This document shows, one piece after another, positions 45,651 through 58,978 of a DNA stretch of 64,000 bases. The translations under genes and the position numbers were made by a program. Source of the stretch: Vigna angularis (taxonomy: Eukaryota > Streptophyta > Magnoliopsida > Fabales > Fabaceae); contig NC_068973.1 of assembly GCF_016808095.1 (NCBI RefSeq), positions 25,648,077 to 25,712,076 on the forward strand, given 5' to 3'. Position 1 is the stretch's first letter; every line of letters starts with the position of its first letter. Under the pieces are notes generated by a model that made no database searches, was not told where the DNA came from, and worked only from the letters and a program-made list of their open reading frames with translations.

Positions 45651-46985
45651 TCATAATAAAAATGAAAACTAGAAAAATGGTGAGTTCTAAACTGGATTTT
45701 GCCTTAAAAAATTGTTATTTTCAAAAGTTTTGCAAAATCTTTGATTTTCTTGAAATCAATAAAACAAGTATAATGAATCAACAATAAAAGAGAAAATGAT
45801 AGAGAAAGATTAACTCGAGCAATTTATACTAGTTTGGTCAAGTCTACATATAGTCTTCCTTCAACAACCTGAGTTGAAGGGATTTTACTATAATGATAGA
45901 GTTACAAGAATACAAAGATATCGCCTCTCAATATACTTCTCACCCCACTCAAAATCACTATAGTAACAAGATGTGAATACCCTCACAATCTTACCAAAAT
46001 AGATAACACTCACAGTTCTCTAAACACCTTGAGAACAATCTCAGCTCTCAATAAGAACAATCACAATTCTTTCCCCCTTACGCAACAACATAAGAACACA
46101 ATACTCAGATTGCAAACGTTGAAATTGATCGTCCAGGTACACTCTAGTAGTGTAGAATGAATCACTACTGATCAGCCTAGTTTTTGGATAGAATCTTGAT
46201 GTGTAAACCTAAATTTGATCCTTAATTCTTCAAGACAGTTCTTGGACGCTCCTGTAATCAAAACTCAATCACAATGTTAGTTATGAAATTGATTGCACAA
46301 AATATTAGTTTGAAACAACGTGCAAGACAATTATTTATAGGATTTTTTAATTCTGACACAATTTAATCGATTATGAAATTTATGTAATATGTTAATTTTT
46401 CCCTACTGCTTTAACAGATTTTCTTCTATTTAAATTTAACAGATTATACAGCGCATGCAATCGATTAAACAATTCATATAAGCCAACAATAAATTCATAT
46501 GACCATTAGAAATAGTTCAGGCTTTAAATGGAATATATTTTGACAAGATAAACATATTTAACCGATTATGAAACTTATGTAATCGGTTATGTTCAACACT
46601 TAAGCAAATTTTCAAATCAATTTTCATTCCAAACATATCAATGCCCTTATCAAACACATATTGACATAGCATTGTGTTTTAATCGATTATACAACATATG
46701 TAATCGATTACTACACAGTTGTTTGCCCCTATTATGCATACAATGATATCTGGAGAAATTTAACAGATTATATACATTGCTTAATCGATTATTTTTACTA
46801 GAAATGTAATGTTCAATCTGTTTAACTCATAATTCAATTACAGATAATGATTTCATTCATCAAGCACAAACACAATAAAGATAAAGCAATTGTTATGTCA
46901 TTTGTTGTGCAAGAAACCATAAAATCATTATTTTGTTCATCATCAAAAACAATTATATGGGGTAGGTATAGCTCCCCTATCAACA
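45650..46985 (-). repeat. LTR of SIRE-like TAATCGATTA family
   Basis: On the minus strand it starts TGTTGATAGGGGAGC at 46985, identical to the LTR starts at 1464 and 3842. It carries TAATCGATTA motifs at 46360-46790, a TATA-type CTATAAATAA near 46336, and the GTTGAAGGAAGACTATATGT segment near 45855. The 3' end is less clear: the GAACTCACCA block near 45685 suggests the end lies around 45650. No gag or primer site is found beyond it, so it is a solo or truncated LTR. The reading 46847-47101 is not a gene. Confidence 0.65.
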
Positions 46986-47454
46986 AAGAGCATATGATAC
47001 GTGCAAAAATCTCTGAGTTTATTCAATGCACAATTCTTTTGGAAGTAGATCATATTATCATGAATAAATGCATGTTGTTTGATTATTATATGCCTTGTTG
47101 AATTTGAATTGTTTGAGAAATGTAATAGATAACTTGTTGTTATATCTTATTAATTTAGCTTCTCATGTCTTTTATGGTTATAGTTTTATTTGTTATGATG
47201 GTGTGTGACATGAAAGCAGAAGACAATGTTGGTGAAGTGTTCAACTGAGGATTATTTCTTTTGTATAGAGTTTTGTATATGTATACAATATTTATATTCC
47301 TCTAGATGATATGGAAATTGTAAATTTATTTTGAAAAGTTTTTTAAGTTCATGAGGATGTTAATATGTTAGTATGTACATAAATTATCCACAAATGAAAA
47401 AATATATAATAGACGTGTTAAACAATTTCTTATAAGACATCATATTTAAACAAC
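46986..47454. other. AT-rich spacer
   Basis: No feature recognised between the LTR and the CACTA derivative. Confidence 0.5.
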
Positions 47455-49069
47455 CACTAGTACAAAATATGCCTTCTAACTTTCATATTGATGTGGTCAT
47501 TGCCTCGAACGCCATCGTCATTGCCTCTATTGACGAGGTATGAACCCCTACTTAATGGTCTGTCATTCTTAAATGTGTTCCTTCGTTCTTTACCTTTTTT
47601 GGGTGTTTTTGAGTTACTTTTGGTTCCTAAGACTAATATGTTTTTTTTTTATTTGTGTCCAGGTAATGTTTTTTTGTGGTGGACTTTTGGTCTATTCCAA
47701 AACGTGAGTAGTTGCACCATTCTTCGTAGTTGGCCGCCTTTTTGGGTCACAAGTTCCTATTTTTTTCTCTTAAATTTATTTTTTAACATGAGCATATAAT
47801 TTTATATAATGTTGCATATTCATTTTTTGTATGTTTGATATGTGATTAATTGTATGCTAAAATATATTGTATTGAATTAGTCTTAGTTTCTCATTTGAGA
47901 TTCAATACAAAAATTATTTATTGTCTCCAAGTTTGTTGAAGAAATATATGTTTTAAAAATGAATATAGGAAGAGACAATAATTATAATTTATAGTATAGA
48001 ATCTTGAATTGTCTGATTGGATAGTTTACAAAGAGTAGCCAATTTTTCATAGTTTATTAATGCATATAAATTTTAATATACATGTCTTAAAATTCATGAA
48101 TAGTTTTTAACTTTGTTTTATATTGATCTTCAGGTGCATATTTGATTCTTCATGTGCATATTTGATTGTGGTTTTTAATCACTTTCATTTCGTGTAACCT
48201 GAAGACCAATGCAAAATGCTAGCAAAATTTCTTGAAATTTTATATATGTTGTGTAAAATTTATATGTTCAATAAACTAAAGTGAATCTTCTTGAATAGGA
48301 TAGGGTCAAATCTTGAATACAAAAACAATCAAAGTGATCGTTAAGATTACTGAAATTGTGTAAACAATTTCAGTATATATACATATGGATCGAGATTGGA
48401 TTAATTCACCACACATCAGTATTGTGTATAAGAGAGAAGTAGAAGAATTATATATACAATTTGGGCAACGTAATGAGGGTAGAAGTGATGATAAAGTGAA
48501 GTTTAGACGTCTTTATGTCAATTGTTTGAATGGGAGAAAATTGAACACAACCGAAATTAGAAAACATCTTATTTGTGTTGATTTCCTTTGATGTTATACA
48601 ACATGGATATGACATGACGAATTAATAGACTTTCCAATAGTCTTCCGAACTGAACATGTATTTAATTCCACCATAAAAGATCGATTGGAAGAAGACAAAA
48701 TTGAGGACATGATATGCGATGTTAGTGCAAAAGTTTTTGCTCAAGTGCATGTATATGAGGCGATGTTTCTCCAAAAACCACTACCATAGAGTCTAAAAAT
48801 TAAATAATTATTTAAAATCTGATAAGGTTTATAGCAATGGTTGTTATTGGAACTGTTGCCAAAAACCCAAAATTGTTTTCTTTCTTTTTTTAATTTTTTT
48901 TGCTTACTATTTTTCTTATAATCGAAGCAAAATATTCAACTTTTAGTTTCATTTTTTAACTGAAACAAAAAATCTTCCTTTTTTTTACCACGTCTTAATA
49001 TGTTTCGATTGGTAAAATGTTGTTTATTGTCTAAAATAACTGTTGTCATATCTTTTCGCTCCACTAGTG
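47455..49069 (+). mobile_element. Internally deleted CACTA element
   Basis: Left end CACTAGTACAAAATATGCC; right end GCTCCACTAGTG at 49069, whose complement is CACTAGTGGAGC. Flanks are AAC (left) and AAG (right), so the 3-bp duplication is at best imperfect. Inside, a tnp2 N-terminal remnant lies at 48385-48790. The rest of the transposase is missing. The plus reading at 47488-47799 is not recognisable. Confidence 0.6.
48385..48790 (+). pseudogene. tnp2 transposase-associated domain fragment
   Basis: MDRDWINSPHISIVYKREVE EL...FGQRN, YVNCLNGRKLNTTEIRKHLI, then after stops HDELIDFPIVF and DKIEDMICDVSAKVFAQVHV YEAMF. This is the N-terminal transposase-associated domain of plant CACTA tnp2, as in element N (MDHAQPNRSWMY). 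Stops near 48589 and 48617 and loss of the CPC cysteines show decay. Confidence 0.7.
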
Positions 49070-50333
49070 AAGTAGCAAGAGAAGTATCTAAACGAGTAGT
49101 TATAGTAATGTGATAGTGTTAATGATAGCTTAGAATTAAAAGTAAAAATAAAATTATATCTTGATTTAAGTGTATAATTTTAAATTTATATTTACTTATT
49201 TAATTAATTAATTTAAATTAGTTAACTATTTAAATAGTTCGTTTATATTTTAGTAATCATAAGTTAAATAATACATATATCTATTATATATGGGAGGAAC
49301 CAATTACAGCAATAATAAATTTAAGGGAGTTATTTTCCATCATCTCCTTTATTTTCTTGTAATCTAATAATTAACATAAGTTAGTATGTAGAATATTAAA
49401 TTATAAGACTAGATACTTACAGAATTAAATTTACTTGAGTAATGTCTGAGAAAAAAAATGAATTTTGGTACACATTTTTCTCACTTCTCTATTTTGTCTA
49501 AAACATTTAGCTATTTTTTTTTTCTTCTTTTTTCATTTTGTTTATTCCTTATAAGGAAAAATAGATTGTTTTATTGGAAAATTTATATTTGGTAGCTTAT
49601 GAATGTGAATTCATCACTGGGTGGAAACAAATCCAGCATTAGATGGAATACGAAGCAAGTTGTTGAAGATGTTAGGCAAAACAAAAGAGGTGAAGATACG
49701 AAGGTTGGCCTTGTGTGAATCCTACAATCCATATGCTTTAGCTTCCATTATTATTAAAGGTTATTAAAGTCAGATTCTATAACTCAATGTTTCTTTATTT
49801 TTTCTTTCATCCTTTTCCTCGGAAATCGCAGAGGAAGAAAAAGTTGTGTGAACTTTAATGTTTCAGTCAATCCTTAACAAAGATAAAGTTGTTATTTCCT
49901 TTTCTTACTTTTCTGCATGGTCGGTTGTTCTTTGGGTTATCTTTTCCTTCCTACATTCTCTCGGACTATAAATTAAATGAAGAAAATCAGAAAAAAATAA
50001 ATGAGAGATATGTCAGAAAATAAAATATTTGTTCTTGCTTCAAGCGAAAAAAAAGAAGAAAAAGAACAGAACACTTGTACGTGGATGAGCTTCAATTTTA
50101 GTTGTTTTAATCTGAATAAAAAAAAGCTGTTGAAACTTATACTTTTAGATAGTGTTGGCAACTAAATAATATGAATAAATTATTGTTTGATGCAGCTTAA
50201 ACTTACTTTTGACACGTGCTTCTCAACATGGGAGGATCGTTTATCTTAAAAAGAATTACCTCTTAAAGTTTTATTCAATGAGTATTAATATTAAAGGTTT
50301 CTACACAAATAAATTCATATCAACCATTTTAAA
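49070..50333. other. AT-rich spacer
   Basis: No recognised gene. A moderately GC-richer stretch at 49600-49720 (GAATTCATCACTGGGTGGAA onward) could be a gene relic but gives no family match. Confidence 0.45.
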
Positions 50334-52640
50334 CGTAACATCCCAATTTAGTAATATAAAATTTATTAAAATCAAACATTACATTGATAAAGAAAGAACA
50401 TAACTATAATTTTATGAAGAACTAAATTCTTCACCTGAAGACTGAAATACTTTTATACCGCTACTATACAAACCTTCCGATGAGCCAATTGAAAAAGTTG
50501 TATTCCTAAGCTCACACCAATCACGTGATCATCGTAAAAGAGAAACAAACACACAAAGACAGGCCACAAAAAAATAAGGGTAAGCTAGAGTAATTTAATT
50601 GATCATACTACTCATACTGATTAAACCAATTCATAAGCATGTAACAATAAAGCATTTCAAGCATGCAAGGACTAACCACACAATACAGGTAATGACCGAA
50701 TACATCATACAGTTAATGACTGACCAGGTGACTTGACCATCCGGATTGTATGAAATGTCAAATTTCAGGGGTTTGTGCACCAGTGTGGTGAAGTAACTGG
50801 AAACCCATCAACTGTCACACCAGGTTAGTCCGTTATAAATCACCTAAGACCCTATAGGCTAGGACCTCCTGCTATTATCACCACATGACTCACCACTCTC
50901 TACTTGAGCATGGATGATCACTAGAATATCAGGATAAACCCCATTAGGACACTCCGACCATTCATACGGTCAATCACAACAAAAGACACCACCATGTAAC
51001 CTCTCCATAAGGATCATGGAATTACATCCATCAACCAATTTTTCAATTTGATACCATTATGATAATGCATACATAAGCCATCAAAGCAATTGGAACAATT
51101 AATTAAAACAACACATTGGAATAAACATAAATATGGCCGAACAGAAATCACCAACATAAAAGAATAAGACCGAACACCCTGTGAATGTTGGAGACTGAAC
51201 GGTCAATAATAGACATAGCTGAAGAGAAAACCGAGCGCTATTAATGACCGACAACTAGAGGATTCCGAGTACCACATCATGACTGAATACTACCACTAGT
51301 CTAAATATTAAGTTTAGACTGAACGCTTATGGCTTAGGCCGAACACATATAACTTAGGCCGAACGCATTTAAGACCGAATACATGTATGAGGTCGAGCAC
51401 TAGTACAAGAACGAGTGCTACTAAGAGACCACACAATCCACTAAGACCGATCGCTACTAAGAGATCCCACAACCCACTAAGACCGATCCCTACTAAGAGA
51501 CCACACACCTCACTAAGAACAATCGCTATGACTAAAACAGAATACGAGTACAAGACCGATCAGACATTAACTGAAGCTCTACAGAAATAGAACTCAATTA
51601 AGACCGAACACAAGAAGAAAGTCGAACGGTCAATTATGATCAACCACTATCTTCACCAATTCCTACCACTTCCCAACTTCTAATCTTCCAAACATGATTC
51701 ATATACCAAATTACACATATCCAAGGATACCTCAACCTTTCTAACATCATCCTAAAGAAATTTGTATCAGATTAAACTCCAAATTATGCAGAATCACCAC
51801 TCAATGACTAAACATCCATTTTTCACTTTTGACACATTTTAGAGAGGCTTAACGGTTCTAACAGGTCTAAAGAAACTTGCCTAGACTTTCCCCACTGACC
51901 AAATTCTCTTTCGACCCCAAAGTCTCATGTCACCTCTCCACTTCCTTAAAACTAGAATCGAACAATGACAGAATACATCTCAGAAGACTCCCAACCAGTT
52001 CACAAATTTCAGCAAGCATAAAATCAATGCAGAATAATCAATCATGCAATTTCCCACACATGTAACCATCCAAACATCAATCTCATATACAAAAAATCAT
52101 AATTAAATTAACTAGCTTTCCTTACCTCTTAGCCGAACCGAACAACTTCTATCCTTCTAGAAAATTTGCTCACAACACCAGAAAATCTTAAGAACACCTA
52201 TAACTCACATATTTGTGAGAAGAGACCAACCAAAGGGCCAAGAAAAAAGTCAGAATTGAGGAGAGAAAGCTAATGAACACATGCAAACCGAAATGTTGCT
52301 TGCATGTTCTAAAAGTTTCATAATTTCACAAGACTCCAGGGAAACGAAACTTACCAGCTCTAAACACGAAATTGATCGGTAAGATAGAAAGTTCTGGACA
52401 TCTGGATCGTCTAGGAAGCTTCTGATCGCCGATCAGATGAATCTCCAATGAGAAAAATCTAGAGAGAAGAGAGAGGAAGAGTAGAGAATAGTGTTTCTAG
52501 AAAGATAGAAAGTATTTAGATAATGAACCGAGTGTTTTAAATTTCTATTTATACGATTTGTTTATTTGAACACAAATTCTTGGTCTCACTACTTTAATAC
52601 ATCTATCTACTCTTAATAGGCTATTTTCTGAGTTCATACA
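50334..52640 (-). repeat. Solo LTR (2.3 kb), family L, reverse orientation
   Basis: Minus strand start TGTATGAACTCAGAAAATAG (52640), end AAATTGGGATGTTACG (50334; CA changed to CG). It is flanked by the exact duplication TTAAA (50329-50333, 52641-52645). The first ~170 bases align with the LTR at 36628 (AGAAAATAG, AGTGAGACC/AATGAGACG, ATTATCTAAATAC). TATA-type CGTATAAATAG near 52548. It contains a GACCGA-rich tandem array (51300-51620). No internal domain or partner LTR. ORFs at 51314-51590 are the array. Confidence 0.88.
51411..51530 (-). repeat. Three-copy ~39-bp tandem array in solo LTR
   Basis: Units CTACTAAGAGACCACACA...CACTAAGACCGATCG repeat at about 51418, 51457 and 51496, in a wider field of GACCGAACRC words (51140-51640). 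Confidence 0.8.
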
Positions 52641-53079
52641 TTAAATATTCAAGAGAAAATCTACTAAATCTATTTCAAAATTTGAATTCATTACAAAGAT
52701 AATCAATGCAAATTATAAATACTATAATAAGCCATATAAGGATAGTAAAATGTATGAAACCATTAACTTGACTAGATTATATGAATCCTAATAAGATTTC
52801 TTTTAAGGATATTAAGTATTGAAAAAATATGTAAGTATTGAAAAATGACTTATTGGATTAAACATAAAATACAATAAATCAACCAACCCAATACTTTTTT
52901 TATGAAGTTGAGTAATAAATTTATCCATAACCAACCTAAGTCGCAAAAACCTTAATTTTATAATTCGTTTTATTAATTTTCCATATTCCTTCAAACATAC
53001 TTATCTCTTAAATATAACAAAACAACTATAAATAATAAACAAAGTAAAAAAATACGATTGAACAAAATAAAACTAGTTA
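52641..53079. other. AT-rich spacer between solo LTR and CACTA element
   Basis: No gene recognised. Confidence 0.5.
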
Positions 53080-54404
53080 CACTAGTGCAGCGAGGGGCTT
53101 TTACCGCGGTTATTTTTCACTATACGTCGCGGTTTACGAACCGCGGCATATTCAGCCGCGGTAGTAAGTCAGAGACTTTAGGCCGCGATTATGACCGCGG
53201 TATATAGGTTGCAGAATATGCCGCGGTTGTCCAAAGAACCGCTGCCTAAATCCTTTTTTAAAAAAAAAAAATTTTGTCCACTATATGCCGCGGTTGGGGT
53301 TACAACCGCGGCATATTCCCCTGCAGTTTTTTAAAATTGCAGGTCTGTTTTTGTGATATCCACTACCACAAAAACAGACCTGCATATAGTAATGTCTTGA
53401 ATCTCTGCAAAAGACAATTCATATTAATTAGTGTATATGAATTCAACATTTGGGAAAAAATCAAAATTTGTTAAAGTTATCAAAATTTGTTAAAGTTACC
53501 ACTAATGAAGAAATCATGTTAAGAATGCAAAAGGACATAAATACCTGGAACAGGGGGGGCGAAAAAGCTTGGTGCAACAAAGGGGAATGGCAGCGGAGAG
53601 GAATGACAAGCGTTTCAAACGATTTTGATCGGCTAAAACTGTTTCTTATCGTCAAAAATGGGAAATGACCGAACAATTTTGAGTTTAAACGGTGAAGAAA
53701 CGAGGGAACTGAGATGGGTGGTCGGCGGGAGAAGAAAACTCGAAGTCCAGCGAGCGTCTGCGCGAACAAGACGATACTGTTCCAAAGTTTTATTTTTTAA
53801 CTCTGACTGGGGAATCTACCGCGGTTCACTACTTAACCGCGGTATAAGATGGCATTTTTTAAATTATTTTTAAACTATATGCCGCGGTTCGGCGGCAACC
53901 GCGGTATAAGATGGCATTTTTGAAATTATTTTTAAACTATATGCCGCGGTTCGGCGGCAACCGCGGTATAAGATGGCATTTTTGAAATTATTTTTAAACT
54001 ATATGCCGCGGTTCGGAGGGTAACCGCGGTATATTCCTCTAAATATTTCAAATTCATTTTAAATTTATTTCAGGTAGGAGAATAGGTTGCGGTTACTCTG
54101 AGAACCGCGGCATATACCCTTGTAACTTCTGAAATTCTCTGACTCAGTCAGCCCTTGCAATAAATTGGCAGGGGTATATGCCACGGTTTTCCAGAGACTC
54201 GCGGCATATAGGCTGTTATTTAATTTTTTTTTCAGACGTGGCGTCAAAGGAGATGGTTGACTGGCGTATATGCCGCGGTTCCCCTCTGAACCGCGACATA
54301 TTTCTTCGATTTATTTACAAAACTGCCACCGCGCACCATTATGCTGCGGTTTCTAGTGAACCGTGACATAATGTGCGCTGTAAAAACCCAATTTTTTACT
54401 AGTG
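53080..54404. mobile_element. Non-autonomous CACTA element with CCGCGG arrays
   Basis: Ends CACTAGTGCAGCGAGG (53080) and TTTTTTACTAGTG (54404), flanked by exact TTA duplications (53077-53079, 54405-54407). The 1325-base interior is dominated by ATGCCGCGGTTNNNNNAACCGCGGTAT palindromes, about twenty CCGCGG-type sites, in AT-rich surroundings. These are the subterminal repeats. No transposase reading; the short ORFs at 53274-53873 and 54178-54366 are not recognisable. Mobilisation would need an autonomous partner. Confidence 0.85.
53837..54030 (+). repeat. 62-bp tandem repeat, three copies, in the CCGCGG element
   Basis: Unit CCGCGGTATAAGATGGCATT ... AAACTATATGCCGCGGTTCGG starts at 53837, 53899 and 53961, nearly identical. 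Confidence 0.92.
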
Positions 54405-55461
54405 TTAAAGCTTGTTTATGTTTTAAAAAATATTTTATTATTTATAAATAACAACCAAGAGAGTACTTCATTTATATCATTATTATACAAAAAGGTAATA
54501 CATATTTTTTAATTAATTTTAATATCATATTTTATTTAGATAATTTTCTGTTTTAATACATAAAAATAAATTTATTATTTAATAAAATAAGGAATTACAT
54601 CATTTTTATATTCAAATGTAATTACGTAAATTTTACATTTAAAAATAATTATTACATAATTTATAAAATTATATACTTTTACAAATTATTCCATTTAATA
54701 TAATAAAAAAGAAAATACACACTAAAATGAGCTTCTTAGATAATATAGATAATTATACTTACATAAAAAATCATGGATAATTATATTAATATGTGAGTGA
54801 TTTATAATATGTTATATTTTTTAATATGTATAATTACTTGTAGTATTTGAATACTTTATTTTATCTTTTTTAATTTTTAATTTGATTAACAATTAAAAAT
54901 AAAAATATATAGTGAACATGTAAATAACGTACAAGCGAATTGACAATTTTCATTTATCATATAGTGCGAAGCATAATTTACGATCTTGATGAATATGCGG
55001 CGATCCATTTTCTTTTTACAAAATTTGTTAACTAGTTAAATAGCCATACTAAATATTACGATTAACAAGTTTTATGAACATTTTGTTATTATTAACTATA
55101 TTATTTACGATGAGCTATTATATGTTATTATTAATTATATTGTCATTATATATACTAAAAGTAAGTATTATTTTAAAAAAAGCATCTGTCAACAATTTAT
55201 GTTGATTTTATATATACAACTTATATTTTTTAAGAAATTTTTATTTAATAATCATTCATACTCATTATTATTAATAAAAAATTCAAACTTTCTTACTGAA
55301 CATTAAAATTTTTTTCTTTTTAATTTGCACTTAGGATAGAGTAAGATAGATATTAATGGCTAAAATATAATAAATATATATTGTATTAATATGTTTTTTA
55401 TTTTATTATTACATTTAGATAATATATTATAATGTTTTCCTTTAAGAAGAATGGGTTAAAA

Positions 55462-55538
<77 letters not shown>
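55462..55538. repeat. (ATT)n microsatellite
   Basis: About 25 uninterrupted ATT units. Confidence 0.97.
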
Positions 55539-55540
<2 letters not shown>

Positions 55541-55843
55541 TTTTAGTTGTTAGTTTTCTCACTATTCAAGTGAGAATCTCTCTTGTTTTTTTTTTCAAAC
55601 TTTTTTAAATCAATCTTATATCTCCTAATGTAAATGTTAATTAGAGAAGAAGTTCAACTCATGATCTTTTTAATCTTCTTTCCAAATTTAATCATTAGAC
55701 AAACTTTATAGTTCCATCCTTATGATTATGAAATCATTATTACACCAGTATCTACAATGATTACTACATTGTTACTTTATCACTTAGTTAATTTTATGGT
55801 TAAAATAGCACATGTTTTTCTCTTTTAAATAATTAGAGTTTAT

Positions 55844-56139
55844 CTTTGTTCAATTGAATGGATTTGGGGAGAGTAATTGAGTGGATTTGAGAGGATTTGA
55901 AGATAAATTTTTTTGTTGTTTATTTGAGTGAATTTGGAGGTAAGTGAGAGTGGATTTAGAAGTAAATTTTTTTAATCTGTCACATCAATCAAATCTTACA
56001 CTAATTCTCACAAATGTTGCTTTCAAATTCACTTTCATTTACCTCCAAATTCACTCAAATAAACAACCAAAAAATTTATCTTCAAATTCTATCAAATCCA
56101 CTCAATCACTCTCCCCCAAATCTATTCAAGTGAACAAAG
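55844..56139. mobile_element. Hairpin (foldback) MITE, 296 bp
   Basis: Two arms of ~120-125 bases are near-perfect inverted repeats. The left begins CTTTGTTCAATTGAATGG; the right, read inward on the other strand, begins CTTTGTTCACTTGAATAG. They share GATTTGGGGAGAGT, GATTTGAAGATAAATTTTTT, GTTTATTTGAGTGAATTTGG and AGGTAA in the same order. A ~45-base loop lies near 55970-56015. No coding capacity; the ORF at 55944-56222 is the right arm. No convincing target duplication, so the superfamily (perhaps Mutator-like, from arm length) is uncertain. Confidence 0.8.
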
Positions 56140-58593
56140 GGTTAGTGTTGATTAATTCTCCTTCCACTTATACTAATATCGTTCGACTTTTACCTTTTAT
56201 ATTAACAAAATATAGAAAATAAGGTTGGACAAAAAATATTGTAAAATTCAAATCATAAGTCCATGTGTGTGGGTGAGTGTGCATGTGTGATTTTGTATGA
56301 GATTTTAGGTTGGAGGTAATATTATCAATTTCTTATGTGGGCTAAGTTTAGATCTCATTACTATTGTGTCTTTCCGGTGAATTCTTTCCTTGATAAATCC
56401 ATTAGTGGTATTGAAACCAATTATTTCTTTTGATGACCAGATTATACTAGTGTATAATATGGTCCTTGTATCAAGAGTTTTCCTAACATGGACTCCTGAC
56501 AAACGTGTTTCATAAAGATGAATGATGATACGAAATTGAGACTCATAGTTTGGAATGCTTCTACTCGATGAAGAGTACTCGTGGTTAGGAATGCTTTTGT
56601 TCAAAGAAAATGTATCAATGTGAAATAGACTCAGTTGAAAGGAAGATTATTGAGAATCTAAGTGGTTACATTGACTAAAAATGATAAAGTTAAACACCTC
56701 ACAAGAAAGAGACTCATAAATTCACTATTTAAATATTTTAGGTTAAATGTATTCTTAGTTTCTTGTATTAGACTCTTGTCCTATTGTTATGTTTTTTTAA
56801 AAATTCTTCTCTCCATATACCCATCAATATATATTCTTTGCTGATAAAGAAAAACATAATCAAATTTGAAAGTATTGATATTAGATTTCATTTTTGTTTC
56901 ACCTAAAATTTTTAAAGATGCGTTTCAATTTAATTTGATTTATAATTTCTCTTATAATTTATTTAAATCTTAATTCTATAAGAAAATATACCCTTAATTA
57001 GTTATTATATGTAATTAGGAAGTAATAAACATTCAAATTAGAATCTCCTGACAAGATAGAATACCCTTATTTTAATAGGTAACATGAAAATTCATATAGA
57101 AAAAAAATTCACTTGATCATTTAATAAAAAAGTATTTAGTTATAAGTTGAAAATAGAAAAAAAAAAAAGGGGAAAAAGGGGAAAAAGAGAGAGATCCATA
57201 AATGCTTAAAGAGACATGGGTTATCATTGTAATCATCCTTCTCCTATACCTATAAAGTTCCTAGAGAGAAAACAAAAATCTAAGACGATGAGTTAAAATT
57301 GGACACAAAAGAAAATATTCCTAACCCTTTATTTCTTTATTCTTTATTATATGAGCCAAATAATTAGCACTGAATATGACTCTTGAAAAATCTATTCACT
57401 TTATATTGAATTTCTTTCTTGATGAATTAGAGATCTAACTTTTGTTTTTTGTTTAACCTAAAACAGATAAAAGATATAAGGAAATAAATATATAGAGAAA
57501 TCCAATTAAAATACAGAAAATAAAATAAATATCCTCTTCCAATCCACTGTTTTAAAGTTATTTATCTGAGGACAAGCGAGTTACAAATTAAAATTAACAG
57601 CTTAAAATATCTCTAAAATAATACAGAAATATATAATTCAATAAATTATATAATAGTTACCTACAATTTTATCTGTGTTTTTTTTTTTATCTTTTCCATG
57701 TTTTAAAAATGCATCTCAAAGTCAAAAGGTACTAACTTTTGTTGTCTCATTCACAAAATTTCGGTTTTTTTTATTGTGATAGTAGACATCAAATTGAAGC
57801 AAGCAGCACTTAGCATCAATCATAAAAACGACAACATATGTAAAGTTTGCATGTGCACTAACTTCAAATGTGACTTCTTAACCCATCAAAGTAAAGGAAA
57901 CACTTATCTTTTACAACTTCCCACTCCGCAACTTAATACGTCCAAAACTCAAATTTCTTCAATAAAGTTTTGTCAAAACAAAAATTACAAATTTCCAAAG
58001 TTATAGTTCTTATGAAAAAGAGTTATTCCGCGTACAGTATCACCATTCTGGTATTTTATAAAAAACATTATCAAAATTGACATATTTTAGAAAAATTATA
58101 ATGATAAATTGTTATGAGAATTATTTCATGTGCGGACTTTTTATCATTTTACATAATTTACATTTTCCAAAGCAAGTAAAGATTTCAAACTATCTAAAAC
58201 TTTTTAAAGACCTATTTATTTGAAAAAATGCTAGAGTTGTTAATTAATATTCACATAAAAACAATACAGTAAGTTAAATATATCTACAAAATTGATTTAA
58301 AGATACAAATGATTTATAAATAAACTTTCTGTTAATCTTGGAATTCTAAATCAAACACTCTTATTTAGATTAAAAACAAATTATTTACTAGTCCTCGAAG
58401 AATCCACAAATCAAGTTTGTTTGATTTATTAAAAATACACGTACAAACACCGAGGCAAATTCTCGAGAAATATCTTTATATTCACGATTTTACGTTAAAG
58501 AATTATTTATAGAATATGATTTCAACTGTAATATAAAAGTTATATATAACAAAAATGATTTTGATTTTTTTTTCAACACTTACTTATACGTCA

Positions 58594-58780
58594 TGTTAGC
58601 GCAGGTAGGTGGTAGAGAGAATATATAAGAGATGAGAGAGATGAGAGAGAAGCAGAGAAAGAGAGAAAATGAGTGTTATATTTTTTCATTAACAGCAACG
58701 TATATATGTATAACATATAACGGATGAACATACTATCATCTGACAATTAAAATCGTTACAGTTTAGTTTTATTCACAACA
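58594..58780 (-). repeat. 3' LTR of the short-LTR copia element
   Basis: 187 bases, TGTTAGCGCAGG to TTCACAACA; a GA-rich tract near 58610-58670. It matches 61448-61631 over its length with scattered differences, including an extra GAGATGAGA unit. Confidence 0.92.
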
Positions 58781-58978
58781 TACCTCTTTAAAACTAAACT
58801 CCGTCAAACTATAGTTGGCTCTAGTGTCATTGCCATATTGCTCCTTATCTTCTACAAACTTCTGGGATTGACCATTGCTATTGCCACTCTTACTTTCACT
58901 GTCTGAGTCAGTATGACTGATCAATTCACTTTTTGAACTTCGACTTGATTCTTTATCTAGTTTCCTTCGTCTCTTCTT

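Larger units (their letters stand above)
54408..58588. other. AT-rich spacer
   Basis: No supportable gene across this interval. It holds an (ATT)n tract and a hairpin MITE (listed separately). ORFs here are short and low-complexity. Confidence 0.5.

Noticed and set aside
47452..49072. Target duplication AAC/AAG for the deleted CACTA at 47455
   Set aside because: Only two of three bases agree, so it is not used as evidence.
51314..51590. ORFs rich in GLSGL / RSHNPLRPIATK repeats
   Set aside because: They are translations of a ~39-bp tandem array inside a solo LTR.
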